From an uncultured Bacteroidota bacterium (GTDB lineage: Bacteria > Bacteroidota > Bacteroidia > Chitinophagales > Chitinophagaceae): DNA of 43,202 nt. This document shows positions 1 to 8,883 of the stretch, piece after piece (the first letter of the stretch is position 1; the number at the start of each line of letters is the position of its first letter). Below the pieces are notes generated by a model, which saw only the letters and a list, made by a program, of their open reading frames with translations, did not search any database and was not told where the DNA came from. The DNA is taken from NCBI GenBank assembly GCA_903821465.1, contig CAIJLK010000093.1:1-43202 (forward strand). The letters run 5' to 3'. The translations under genes and the position numbers were made by a program.

Positions 1-258
1 ATTGGGTCCGCGTTTTAATCCACCTTCAAATACCACCATTCGATCATTGATCCATAAATAGTATTTTGTATCCACAGCAATTTTAGCAATTACAGCAGTG
101 GATGGTAACTGATTAATAATAATTTGTTTTCGAAAAGCATAAAAGGAACTAACAGCCGTATTATCCTTATTAGATGAAATCCATTTTGCCTGCCAATTTT
201 GACTATTGACAATCTGAGTCGTTAATAATAATATGAAAAATAGAATCTGTCGAAACAA
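1..258 (-). CDS. N-terminus of a secreted glycosidase-like protein, alpha-L-rhamnosidase type (partial)
   Basis: The reading frame runs off the left edge of the window; 86 codons are visible. An in-frame TAA lies directly before a TTG at 258-256 and there is no ATG, so TTG is the likely start. The first ~20 residues are a hydrophobic signal peptide (FFILLLTT core) ending near QIVNSQ. What follows (NWQAKWISS, then YAFRKQIII, then YYLWINDRMVVFEGGLKRGPN) resembles the N-terminal beta-sandwich of secreted alpha-L-rhamnosidase-like six-hairpin glycosidases, where a W-A-x-W-I start, an F-R-K strand and a Y-x-L-W-x-N-x-x-x-V turn are typical. The catalytic domain is outside the window, so the family call is tentative; another glycosidase or esterase with the same sandwich fold is possible. 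It lies 43 bp downstream of the helicase gene on the same strand. Confidence 0.5.
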   Translation of the reverse strand, partial: MFRQILFFILLLTTQIVNSQNWQAKWISSNKDNTAVSSFYAFRKQIIINQLPSTAVIAKIAVDTKYYLWINDRMVVFEGGLKRGPN

Positions 259-301
259 TTATGAAAGTATTTCGTCTAAGATAATTATTTCAATGCACTT
301 A

Positions 302-1630
302 TTATTTCTTAGCTCCCTTTTTTATAGGCTTACCATATTTTTTCATCATGGCATCCTTGCGACTTACCTTAACATTCCGCTTGAGGTTCTTAGCAGATTT
401 TTCATGAAAAGCCGGACCCGCTTCATCCTTTTTCTTGATCTTAAAATCTGGGATTTTCATGTACACTTTAGGTGTCTCATCTTCTGTAAGTTCAGTAGAA
501 ATGATCAGATTTTCAGGAAGAGGCAGCAATGGAATCTGATATTTCATCAAAGTTTCTACCGCTTCCACTAAAGGCAATTCTTTTTCAGTAGTAAACGTAA
601 TAGCAATCCCCTTCTTATCAAATCGTCCTGTTCGTCCAATCCGATGGATATAATTCTCAGGAACATCTGGCGTATCTATATTAATCACATGCGTTACTTC
701 AGCAATATCAATACCACGTGCCACAATATCAGTGGCTATAATAAATCGATAAGTTCCATCTTTAAACTGCTTTACTGTATTAAAGCGATGATTCTGCTCC
801 TTATTAGAATGTATCACTCCTACTTGATCAGGAAACCTGAGAGAAAGATCTTCATATAATAGATCAGCTAATTTTTTGGTTGCTGTGAATACCAATACTT
901 TAGACATACTAGAATCCTGCTTCAGCAAATATTCCAAGAGATTAGCCTTTGTGTAAAAATTAGGAACATTATAGCGGGTTTGAAGAATATTTTCTAATGG
1001 TGTACCAGTAGGTGCCGCTTCTACAAAAACGGGATCATTAAAATAAGTTCCCAATAGTACATCTACATCATCAGTAATTGTTGCAGAAAAAAGTAAGTTC
1101 TGTCTTTTTGAAGGCAACAGATCCATGATATTCTTTAGTTGCGTACGAAATCCTAGATTTAGCATTTCGTCCATTTCATCGATCACTAGTTTTTTGATCA
1201 TCTTGGTCTTGAAAGATCCATTCATAGCCAGATCATAAAATCTACCAGGTGTGGCAACCAATACATCTACCCCATTCTGTAATTCAATTGCCTGGGTATT
1301 GATATTAACGCCGCCATAGACACCTGTTACAATCAGGCTCATATATTTTGTAAGCTGTTTTATTGTCTCTACCACCTGTGCCACGAGTTCTCTGGTAGGT
1401 ACAAGGATCAAGATCTGGGGATCTTTATTCTTATCGAACTTCCATTGTCTTAAAATGGGTAACAAATAAGCAATTGTTTTTCCTGTCCCTGTTTGCGCAA
1501 TTCCGCAAACATCTTTTCCCGACATGGCAATGGGGAACACTTTATGCTGAATGGTTGTTGGCGTGGTATACCCCAAATCATCAAGTGCCGTCCAAAGTGC
1601 CGTATTTAAATTAAGATCATCGAATGTCAT
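302..1630 (-). CDS. DEAD-box ATP-dependent RNA helicase, RhlE/CshA-like
   Basis: ATP-dependent RNA helicase acting in the cytoplasm on structured RNA, probably in ribosome assembly, mRNA decay or cold adaptation. The 442 residues hold the full motif set: a Q-motif start (TFDDLNLN, then TPTTIQ), Walker A AQTGTGKT at 45-52, PTREL at 79-82, TPGR at 127-130, motif II at 151-154, SAT at 182-184, and HRIGRTGR in the second RecA domain. Motif II reads D-E-M-D instead of D-E-A-D; the codons are unambiguous. After the helicase core comes a Lys-rich tail of ~45 residues ending in GKPIKKGAKK, a usual RNA-binding extension. The gene is divergent from phnX across 131 bp. The general role is certain; the subfamily (RhlE, CshA or DbpA-like) is not. 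Confidence 0.95.
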   Translation of the reverse strand: MTFDDLNLNTALWTALDDLGYTTPTTIQHKVFPIAMSGKDVCGIAQTGTGKTIAYLLPILRQWKFDKNKDPQILILVPTRELVAQVVETIKQLTKYMSLIVTGVYGGVNINTQAIELQNGVDVLVATPGRFYDLAMNGSFKTKMIKKLVIDEMDEMLNLGFRTQLKNIMDLLPSKRQNLLFSATITDDVDVLLGTYFNDPVFVEAAPTGTPLENILQTRYNVPNFYTKANLLEYLLKQDSSMSKVLVFTATKKLADLLYEDLSLRFPDQVGVIHSNKEQNHRFNTVKQFKDGTYRFIIATDIVARGIDIAEVTHVINIDTPDVPENYIHRIGRTGRFDKKGIAITFTTEKELPLVEAVETLMKYQIPLLPLPENLIISTELTEDETPKVYMKIPDFKIKKKDEAGPAFHEKSAKNLKRNVKVSRKDAMMKKYGKPIKKGAKK

Positions 1631-1761
1631 AATGCGGTAAAGGTAGTTGAATGATACAGTATTGGGATTTGCAATTCTTGAGCCTATTGTTAAATTGATA
1701 ACATTACCATCCTATTTCTTACCTTAAATACTTTTAATTTCATTCATAAATAATCATACTT

Positions 1762-2442
1762 ATGATCAAAATGACTGTTTTTGATATGGCTGGAACCACC
1801 GTAAATGAAGATAATGTGGTGTACAAAACGCTTCGAAAAGCAATTAACGAAGCTGGCTTTGATTTTACTTTGAATCAGGTATTGGCAGAAGGAGCAGGAA
1901 AAGAGAAGTTACAAGCTATTAAAAGTGTATTAAGTGTATATGAAGGAATAGAGGATGATTCATTAGCGAATAGCATCTTTCAAAACTTTATTAAGCAGCT
2001 TGAAACTGCTTATGACAGCATGGAAATACTTCCACAAGACAATGCAGCTGAATTATTTGAAGCATTAAAGAAAAAAGGCATCATCGTGGTCTTGAATACT
2101 GGCTATAATTCCCAAACCGCAAATTCATTAATTACTAAACTTGGCTGGGTTATTGGAGAGCAGATTGATGGCCTTGTAACAGCATCTGATGTAAGTAATA
2201 ATCGGCCAAAACCAGATATGATATTATTAGCCATGAAACAGTTTCATATTACAGACCCTCAAGAAGTACTTAAGGTTGGCGATTCAACTATTGATATTGA
2301 AGAAGGCAGAAATGCAGGTTGTAAATTCAACATTGGGATCACTACAGGAGCTCACACTAAAGAGCAATTAGCAACTGTGAACCCAGATTTTATTTTAGAT
2401 AATTTACTGGAACTCTTACCAATAATTAATAACGCTCAATAA
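1762..2442 (+). CDS. phnX: Phosphonatase-like HAD hydrolase (PhnX-like)
   Basis: Probably hydrolyses the C-P bond of phosphonoacetaldehyde to acetaldehyde and phosphate, the second step of 2-aminoethylphosphonate use. HAD motif I is FDMAGTTV with nucleophile D8 and Ala at residue 10 in place of the second Asp, as in phosphonatases. The cap start carries G44-x-x-K47, which lines up with the Schiff-base Lys of PhnX (G-L-L-K). Motif II is LNTG, and the C-terminal acidic motif is KVGDSTIDIEEG. At 226 residues it is shorter than classical PhnX (~265-270) and fits the phosphonatase-like subfamily. It starts ATG ATC AAA ATG, so M4 is an alternative start. phnW follows after 26 bp on the same strand, which supports the role. 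Activity on another phosphonate or a phosphate ester cannot be excluded. Confidence 0.82.
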   Translation: MIKMTVFDMAGTTVNEDNVVYKTLRKAINEAGFDFTLNQVLAEGAGKEKLQAIKSVLSVYEGIEDDSLANSIFQNFIKQLETAYDSMEILPQDNAAELFEALKKKGIIVVLNTGYNSQTANSLITKLGWVIGEQIDGLVTASDVSNNRPKPDMILLAMKQFHITDPQEVLKVGDSTIDIEEGRNAGCKFNIGITTGAHTKEQLATVNPDFILDNLLELLPIINNAQ

Positions 2443-2468
2443 AAAATAACTAATTCAATTCCTTTTCT

Positions 2469-3563
2469 ATGGATAAATTATTATTTACTCCTGGTCCGCT
2501 CACAACAAGCTTAACCGTTAAAGAAGCAATGCTTTACGACTATGGATCAAGAGACGATCTGTTTATCCATTTAATTAAAGACATTAGATACACTCTTTTA
2601 AGTTTGGGAAATGTGTCAAAAGAAAAGGGCTATGAAGCAGTTATTATGCAAGGCTCAGGAACATTTGGAGTTGAATCTGTTATTTCTTCTGCGATACCCA
2701 AAACCGGTAATTTACTCATCGTTATTAATGGTGCATATGGAGAAAGAATCGCAAAAATTGCTTCCATACATAAAATTCCATTCACCTCACTTGTATTTGC
2801 GGAAGATGAAATTCCTGATTTAGAAAAAACAGAACAATTGCTAATGAGTGGCAATTTTACGCATATGGTGATTGTACATTGTGAAACAACTACTGGAATT
2901 CTAAATCCTATTGAATCATTCGGAGTATTATCAAAAAAGTATGGCGTTCATTATATAGTTGATTCAATGAGTGCTTTTGGAGCTATACCAGTAGAAGTAG
3001 ATAGTTGTAATATTGATTTTCTTATTTCATCTTCCAATAAATGCATTGAAGGGGTGCCCGGGTTTTCATTTATTCTTGCAAAAAAAGAAACTTTGATTTC
3101 ATGCAAAGGTTTGGCAGATACACTAGTGCTTGATTTGTTTGCGCAATGGCAAGGTTTAGAAACTGACGGACAATTTAGATTTACACCTCCCATACATTCA
3201 CTCTTAGCATTTAAACAGGCACTCAAAGAATTGGCTGATGAAGGCGGTGTTGAAGGAAGAGCAATTAGATATCATGCCAATTTCACTATGCTAAAAGAAG
3301 GCATGGCAAAATTGGGTTTTACTGAATATTTATCCGAAGAAAAACAAGCTTATATTATTACTACTTATTATTATCCTGAAAATATTGCTTTTGATTTTAA
3401 AATATTTTATCAGGAATTAAATCAACGAGGATATGTGATTTATCCTGGAAAACTTTCTAAAGCAAGCTGTTTTCGCATTGGTAATATTGGAAGAATTTTC
3501 ACAGATGATGTTTTAAATCTTTTGAATGCAATTAAAGAAGTTAAAACAGAAATGGGTTTTTAA
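2469..3563 (+). CDS. phnW: 2-aminoethylphosphonate--pyruvate transaminase
   Basis: PLP-dependent class V aminotransferase converting 2-aminoethylphosphonate plus pyruvate to phosphonoacetaldehyde plus L-alanine in the cytoplasm. The N-terminus has the family signature LLFTPGPLTTS, then YDYGSRDDLF, the cofactor phosphate-binding loop GSGTFGVES near 62-70, the ring-nitrogen Asp at 165 (IVDSMSAFG) and the Schiff-base Lys at 191 in SSNKCIEGVPG. At 364 residues the length is normal for the family. It lies 26 bp behind the phosphonatase-like gene and is probably cotranscribed. The pair makes acetaldehyde, phosphate and alanine; no phosphonate transporter or regulator is in the window, so supply must come from elsewhere. 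It ends 8 bp from the convergent stop of the next gene. Confidence 0.93.
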   Translation: MDKLLFTPGPLTTSLTVKEAMLYDYGSRDDLFIHLIKDIRYTLLSLGNVSKEKGYEAVIMQGSGTFGVESVISSAIPKTGNLLIVINGAYGERIAKIASIHKIPFTSLVFAEDEIPDLEKTEQLLMSGNFTHMVIVHCETTTGILNPIESFGVLSKKYGVHYIVDSMSAFGAIPVEVDSCNIDFLISSSNKCIEGVPGFSFILAKKETLISCKGLADTLVLDLFAQWQGLETDGQFRFTPPIHSLLAFKQALKELADEGGVEGRAIRYHANFTMLKEGMAKLGFTEYLSEEKQAYIITTYYYPENIAFDFKIFYQELNQRGYVIYPGKLSKASCFRIGNIGRIFTDDVLNLLNAIKEVKTEMGF

Positions 3564-3571
3564 TTCAACCA

Positions 3572-5875
3572 TTAAAAGTTAGCCACAGGCTTGGGGTTTA
3601 CCACAATTGTAATCGTATTCGAAGCGATGGCTCCATCTGCAATAGTGCTGGCCATCCTTCTATAATAAGTAGTTTGCGTTGGAGGTATGGGAAAATAAAA
3701 TGAATCGATTGCGCCAGTAATGTCAACAAAATTGCTATTGTCAGTCGACTTTTGCCATTTATAAATAATACTACCTGTTCCTCCCGAAGCAAGAACCAAT
3801 GATTGAAGCGTATCTAATTTTTGGCCGATACAATATGATTGATTAGAACCGATACTTCCTCCAAACAAAGTTCCATTAATGGTTGCAATAACCGGCGTTC
3901 TGGAATTTGAAATGCAGCCTGTTGTAGTATTTCTTGCTTCCGCAAAATAGGTGGTAGTTCCTGCTATCACCCCAGTGGTATAACTAAGGCTTCCTGCTAA
4001 TAAAGCAGATCCACCAGTTGGATTCACAAACCAATCAATGGTAGTTCCAATCGCTGGATTTACAGTACCCGAAATTATCACAGAACCGGGTCCAGTTCTA
4101 GATGCTCCAATCACCGACGCAATGGTAGGTAAGCTATTAATCGTTGCATTTAATGGAACATTTTGAGTGGTTGCACCTGTGGAACTAAAAGTCAGGTTTC
4201 CAGTGAGTAACCCGGCAGTTCCCGCACTAACTCTAACATAAATATTGGTTGTAGTTAAAGTGCCCCCAGTTCCACTCAATGTTAATGCATTGGCGAATCC
4301 AGTTCCTGGCAACAATGAGATCTCAAAACCAGCTGGTGCAGATACGATCAAATCATTTGTAAGATTCAATGCAAAAACTGATATAACCTGAGTGGAGGTT
4401 ACTAGACCAGCACAGGCGCTAAAGGGACTAAAGGTTCCCGTTAAATTGATGGTGGGTTGCGTATTTGAACAATCAAAACTGATAGTTGCAGGAGCATTTA
4501 ATTTAGCTGTAACAGCATTACTAATCACAGGTGTAGTGTTGGATGGTATTCCGATGCTGCCACCGATATTATGACCAACATACCAATATTGATCAATATT
4601 AAGGGAAAGGTTGGTGAAGAATGCAATGGTAAAGTGACCAGAAATACTAAAATCACTAAAACCACCAACCCCATAAATATCTACTGGTGAAATATTGGTA
4701 TAGGTAGTAGTAAAACTTGATTGAGCTGCAATTCCAAGCATTGATGAAACGCCATCGCCCCAACCAAAGACATGCCCTGAACTTGACATAGCTCCCATGG
4801 TATATAAACCCGCTTCTGTATTTCCATCAATCCGAACAATATTAGACAGGCTATTCAAAGGCTGAAATGTTGGTTGATTATAAGTTGTTGAACCAAATCC
4901 CAAACCCAATATTCCTAATGTGTTTAACCCGCAACTATATACTTTCATATCGTTACATAACAAAAATAAAGTGTTGGGCTTGCTAGAAGCGCCGATTGTT
5001 ACAATATCCACAACAGAAACTCCGATAGGAATTTGAGTTGACATATCATATGCATAATTATAACTAGTGGCTGTATTAGCAGAACCACTAACATTAGCAG
5101 GTGATCCCCAATAATAGATCTTGCCGGTTGATGTTAATGCAAATGCGCCAGAATTGGAAAGTGAAAATTTAACTACTCCTGATAAAAAATTGCCGTTTGA
5201 CAAAATAACATGGTGCCAAATAGCGGGACCCGCAGCGGCTTTATCGCCTTGCATATTAACCACTTTTGTAAGCATATACACATGACCAGAATTAGTAACA
5301 ATTGCAATAGACGTTGGAGAGATTGCGAACTGTGCAACATCGGCATTAGTAACTCCTGTAGGCAATAGTGAAGTCACATCACTCTTAGCTACTGGCAAAG
5401 ACGTTCCTCCAAAATTTGGCATACTGGTAATGGAACTAATATTAGTAGCATCACCAAAAATGTAAAGCTTTGAAGAAGTACGAAGTCCCATCACACTTTG
5501 CCCCGACCCTCCGCCAGTACTTGAAGACCTAACTTCATAAGGTATTCCCGCATAACTTGAAGTAGCAACAAAAACAGGTGCTGTGATATTACCAGTTACA
5601 CCAGTTGTATAGGTGAGCATATTTTGTCCCCATGCTAATAAAACATTCGAACCCACTTGATTACCGATATATAAATTTGAATGATAGGAACCAGTGAACC
5701 TATTATATGTTAATGGATCGCATCCAGAACCAAATGGAAGGTTTTCAATTCCCATTTGAGATTGAGCCTGATGAAACATCAGGATTGTCATCATGAATAT
5801 CATGAATATTTTAGCCAGTGCTGGCGAAAATAAATGCTGCTTAATAGATGTTTCACTATTCATAATAATATTCAT
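3572..5875 (-). CDS. Secreted RCC1-like propeller protein with Ig-like domains, C-terminus apparently missing
   Basis: A 767-residue exported protein of unknown function. The first ~40 residues form a signal peptide ending AQSQ (M1 or M5 as start). Residues ~55-440 contain RCC1/BNR-like repeats, visible as recurrent W/C-G turns after short strands (LLAWGQN, KIYYWGSP, KVYSCGLN, HVFGWGDG). Then come Ig-like modules: one with LIVSAPAGFEIS and VRVSAGTAGLLTG, one around TTIDWFVNPTGG, and one with YKWQKSTDNSNF and TYYRRMAS. The protein stops at NPKPVANF, which is normally a linker leading to another PKD/Ig module and a T9SS sorting domain; neither follows. Its stop sits 8 bp from the convergent phnW stop. 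It is either a natural short form or truncated by a past rearrangement. Surface attachment is inferred only. Confidence 0.8.
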   Translation of the reverse strand: MNIIMNSETSIKQHLFSPALAKIFMIFMMTILMFHQAQSQMGIENLPFGSGCDPLTYNRFTGSYHSNLYIGNQVGSNVLLAWGQNMLTYTTGVTGNITAPVFVATSSYAGIPYEVRSSSTGGGSGQSVMGLRTSSKLYIFGDATNISSITSMPNFGGTSLPVAKSDVTSLLPTGVTNADVAQFAISPTSIAIVTNSGHVYMLTKVVNMQGDKAAAGPAIWHHVILSNGNFLSGVVKFSLSNSGAFALTSTGKIYYWGSPANVSGSANTATSYNYAYDMSTQIPIGVSVVDIVTIGASSKPNTLFLLCNDMKVYSCGLNTLGILGLGFGSTTYNQPTFQPLNSLSNIVRIDGNTEAGLYTMGAMSSSGHVFGWGDGVSSMLGIAAQSSFTTTYTNISPVDIYGVGGFSDFSISGHFTIAFFTNLSLNIDQYWYVGHNIGGSIGIPSNTTPVISNAVTAKLNAPATISFDCSNTQPTINLTGTFSPFSACAGLVTSTQVISVFALNLTNDLIVSAPAGFEISLLPGTGFANALTLSGTGGTLTTTNIYVRVSAGTAGLLTGNLTFSSTGATTQNVPLNATINSLPTIASVIGASRTGPGSVIISGTVNPAIGTTIDWFVNPTGGSALLAGSLSYTTGVIAGTTTYFAEARNTTTGCISNSRTPVIATINGTLFGGSIGSNQSYCIGQKLDTLQSLVLASGGTGSIIYKWQKSTDNSNFVDITGAIDSFYFPIPPTQTTYYRRMASTIADGAIASNTITIVVNPKPVANF

Positions 5876-6054
5876 TTCATAGAAATACAGAAATGTATGT
5901 TTGGGATACTATTAGAATAAACAGCAGCGGCTCTGCAAAAATTTTATTGGGGATACAATCAGAAGGGTAACTACCCTAAAATTAAGGAAAAATATAGTTA
6001 CCATCCTAAAAGCAATTTAGAAGACTAATTCATAGTATGATTTGATTGGATGAT

Positions 6055-7410
6055 TTAGTATTTAAATATTTTACCTCCTGCCATCACTTCCTGTGTATTC
6101 TCATCGAATGTTACTTTCTGACCAGTCCGGCATGCTGCATTCGACATAATCGTTGCAATAGAATGATTATAACCTGCTTCAACAGGAGTATTTGGCTGTT
6201 TGCGACTTCTAATGCATTCCATCCAATTTTTTACATGTGCAGTAGTTAAAACATCGCCGCCGGTATTTGCACCAGCTTCCACTTTTATAAACTCAGATAA
6301 ACTTATCTCTGGTAAAAGATTAGGTTGCATTTTCATAACTGAAGCAGCTCCGGCTCTTAATCCACCTGTAGGAGAAACTTTATTAGTAATCAGGTTTAAT
6401 TCTCCTCCATTGCTATAATAAATCTCACTTGGATTTTCATCTCCATTATGCATTCTGCTCATGAATACTACTTGAAAGCCTGTGTTTAAATCGTTAGATG
6501 GACCATATTCAAAAACTGCGGTGGTTGTATCCCAGTTTTTTCGTCCATCTTTCCACTGATAAATACCTCCATTGGCTGTAACAGATCTTGGATGTGATAA
6601 ACCACTAAACCAGTTTACCGTATCGATCTGGTGGCTCATCCACTGACCCGGCATTCCTGATGAATAAGGCCAGAACAAACGGTATTCCAAATATTTTCTA
6701 GGATCAAAATTTTCAAATGGTCGATTCATTAAAAATCTTTTCCAATCAAGATCTTCTTCCTTGCACTGTGCAACTAAATCTGGTCTTCTCCATCTGCCAG
6801 GCTGATTTACATTCCAGGTTAATTCAACCATCGTAATTGGTCCGAATTTACCAGATTGTATGAAGTTAGCCGCAGCTGCATAATTAGCCCCACTCCTACG
6901 TTGGGAGCCAATTTGTACAATACTTTTAGAAGCTTTAACTGCTTTTAATGCAGCTCGATTATCTTCCATTGTTTCAGCGAATGGTTTTTCACAATACACA
7001 TCCATTCCGGCTTTTACTGCTTCAGTCGCATGTAATGCATGCTGAAAATCGGGGGTACTTATAAATACTGCGTCACAGGTTTTAGAAGCATAGAGCTCGT
7101 CATTATTTCGATAAGCATTTATATCGTGACCCATTTTAGATTTTAGGTAAGCCGCTCCTTCTTCTCTTCTTTTTTTCCACAGATCTGAAACAGAGACGAT
7201 ATCAAAATTCATGTCTTTATAAAACTGCATGAAAGGCGGAATATGTGAACTACGGTGTCTGTCAGAAAAGCCTACAACACCTACCCTAACACGATCATTA
7301 GCACCCATGATTCGAGCATAACTTTTTGCACTAAATCCAACACTTGCAATATAAGTTCCTGCAGCGGCTTTAGCTGTTTGTTTGATGAAATTGCGTCTTG
7401 TATTTGACAT
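6055..7410 (-). CDS. TAT-exported Gfo/Idh/MocA family oxidoreductase
   Basis: NAD(P)-dependent sugar oxidoreductase, 451 residues. The N-terminus is a twin-arginine signal (NTRRNFIKQT, then an AAAG-rich stretch to ~31), so it probably acts in the periplasm with a prebound cofactor. The Rossmann fold begins at VRVGVVGFSDR (41-51), and the family motif EKP is at 141-143 (DVYCEKPFAETM), supplying the conserved Lys. The C-terminal half shows H-Q-I-D-T-V in the active-site region. The DUF1080 gene lies 17 bp upstream on the same strand and is probably cotranscribed. Exported Gfo/Idh/MocA enzymes beside DUF1080 proteins suggest oxidation of a glycoside at C3, followed by cleavage. The substrate cannot be read from the sequence. 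Confidence 0.88.
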   Translation of the reverse strand: MSNTRRNFIKQTAKAAAGTYIASVGFSAKSYARIMGANDRVRVGVVGFSDRHRSSHIPPFMQFYKDMNFDIVSVSDLWKKRREEGAAYLKSKMGHDINAYRNNDELYASKTCDAVFISTPDFQHALHATEAVKAGMDVYCEKPFAETMEDNRAALKAVKASKSIVQIGSQRRSGANYAAAANFIQSGKFGPITMVELTWNVNQPGRWRRPDLVAQCKEEDLDWKRFLMNRPFENFDPRKYLEYRLFWPYSSGMPGQWMSHQIDTVNWFSGLSHPRSVTANGGIYQWKDGRKNWDTTTAVFEYGPSNDLNTGFQVVFMSRMHNGDENPSEIYYSNGGELNLITNKVSPTGGLRAGAASVMKMQPNLLPEISLSEFIKVEAGANTGGDVLTTAHVKNWMECIRSRKQPNTPVEAGYNHSIATIMSNAACRTGQKVTFDENTQEVMAGGKIFKY

Positions 7411-7427
7411 ATAAAGGGATTGAGTTT

Positions 7428-8813
7428 TTATTTAAGTTCTTGTATTTTGATTGATCTGAATGCAACCTGGGTTCCATGTTCTTGTAAAAGCAAATGCCCC
7501 TTTGCCGCCATCCCAAAATTCTGAAATCCCACATATTTACTTTTGGCAACTAAAGCATAATAATATTGTGTTCCTCGTTGGTATTCCAATACTTTCCAAC
7601 CATTTAGCCAATGTTCAACCCTGCCATCAGGATAAACAGTAATTCTACCTCTATTCCATTCTCCAATCGGCAATTTTTCTCTCCCATTTTTTTTAGCTGG
7701 AATTAAATCATACAAGGATGCCAATGTTCTGTTTCCAATTGAACCCAGTTTTGAATCAGGATGTTTATCATCATCCAAAATTTGGTATTCTAATCCGATT
7801 GCAGAACCAGCAGTTTTTTCTTTTTCAGTCACAAAATATTTAACACCTGAATTCGCTGAATCAGTCATTTGAAATTCAAATTGCAAATCAAAAGCACTGT
7901 ATTCATTAGTAGTAACTATATCCCCTCCATTCTGAGATTCCGCACTTTTCCCCTTCGATACAATTAAATTACCCTCTTTAACCAGCCAGGTTTTATCAGG
8001 AAAAAAATCTTTGTTGGCTCCTCTCCATCCACTAGTTGTCTTACCATCAAATAATAGATAAACACCCATTCTTTTTTCATCTTCTGAAATATTATTGACC
8101 AGCAAATTCACAACAAAAATATTATCGGGAGCAGAGGGTTTTAGATTCTTTGTTTGTATCCGAACATTTTTCCACCTGATTTCTTCACCCACATTTTTGG
8201 GATCACTAACAGCGTGTACTTGCAGCGCTATAAAGCCTTTGGGAGTCATATCATCAATCACATGTGCGCATGCAACACCGTTCACCCAAGTGCGAATACT
8301 ATTCCCAATACATTCAATTCTGTAATGATTCCAATCATTGTGTTTGAAAGATTTTTTAGCGGCTGGATTGTTTTCAAGTGTGTATAACCAATCTCTTCTT
8401 GCTTCATCATAAACACCTCCACTCCATGCTCTATCAGAAGGGTCAATCTCCATCTGATAACCATGAACCCGATTGGGTGTTTTCTTATCAGTAACTTTAC
8501 ATTTATCTGTTTCTGTTTTTTGTTCGCTTCTAAATTGAACACCCGAATTCATCTGATCGTTTACTTTGAAGTCCACTTCAAAAATAAAATCTCCATATTC
8601 CTTTTCAGTAGCTAAAAAACTATTGGGCTGATTCAAAACAGTGGTTCCTATAATTTCGCCCTGTTCAACTCTATAGGAAGCTTTACCATTCAATTGCACA
8701 AAACCCTTTAGATCTTTTCCATTGAATAAATATTCCCACTGTTCTTTGGTTTTATTTTGAGCTGACAAACCAATTGCTGATAGCAGAAATAGGTATACTA
8801 ATTTAAATTTCAT
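7428..8813 (-). CDS. Secreted protein with two DUF1080 (3-keto-disaccharide hydrolase) domains
   Basis: A 461-residue exported protein with signal peptide MKFKLVYLFLLSAIGLSAQ. It has two copies of the DUF1080 lectin-like fold. Copy 1 (~25-225) has WEYLFNGKDLKGF, YRVEQGEIIG and FEVDFKV..NSGVQFR. Copy 2 (~245-458) has GVYLLFDGKTTSGW, WLVKEGNLIV and LQFEFQMTDSANSGVKYF. Both copies carry the family's F-(N/D)-G-K and N-S-G-V motifs. Family members cleave 3-keto glycosides made by Gfo/Idh/MocA enzymes, and the gene directly upstream of one here makes that role likely in the periplasm or outer membrane. Two fused copies suggest either two active sites or one catalytic and one binding domain. The start is divergent from the fucosidase across 70 bp. 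Confidence 0.87.
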   Translation of the reverse strand: MKFKLVYLFLLSAIGLSAQNKTKEQWEYLFNGKDLKGFVQLNGKASYRVEQGEIIGTTVLNQPNSFLATEKEYGDFIFEVDFKVNDQMNSGVQFRSEQKTETDKCKVTDKKTPNRVHGYQMEIDPSDRAWSGGVYDEARRDWLYTLENNPAAKKSFKHNDWNHYRIECIGNSIRTWVNGVACAHVIDDMTPKGFIALQVHAVSDPKNVGEEIRWKNVRIQTKNLKPSAPDNIFVVNLLVNNISEDEKRMGVYLLFDGKTTSGWRGANKDFFPDKTWLVKEGNLIVSKGKSAESQNGGDIVTTNEYSAFDLQFEFQMTDSANSGVKYFVTEKEKTAGSAIGLEYQILDDDKHPDSKLGSIGNRTLASLYDLIPAKKNGREKLPIGEWNRGRITVYPDGRVEHWLNGWKVLEYQRGTQYYYALVAKSKYVGFQNFGMAAKGHLLLQEHGTQVAFRSIKIQELK

Positions 8814-8838
8814 GAACTGGCATTTAATGAATCGATAA

Positions 8839-8867
8839 TTGAAATTAGATATTAAATAGTTAATTTG
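8839..8867 (+). promoter_or_regulatory. Candidate Bacteroidota-type promoter of the GH29 gene
   Basis: TTG at 8839-8841 and TTAATTTG at 8860-8867, 18 bp apart, approach the Bacteroidota consensus (TTTG and TAnnTTTG) with one mismatch in the -7 box. It would start RNA near 8874 and leave a very short leader, which favours the second Met codon (8896) of the fucosidase as the real start. Confidence 0.35.
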
Positions 8868-8883
8868 TATCAGCGCTAACTAA

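Noticed and set aside
233-571. 112-codon plus-strand frame
   Set aside because: It is antisense to the helicase tail; its composition (Phe/Arg/His-rich) is that of a reverse-strand shadow.
5964-5977. Inverted repeat AGGGTA-AC-TACCCT between the oxidoreductase and the propeller gene
   Set aside because: Six base pairs with a 2-nt loop can arise by chance and there is no T-run; not supported as a terminator or operator.
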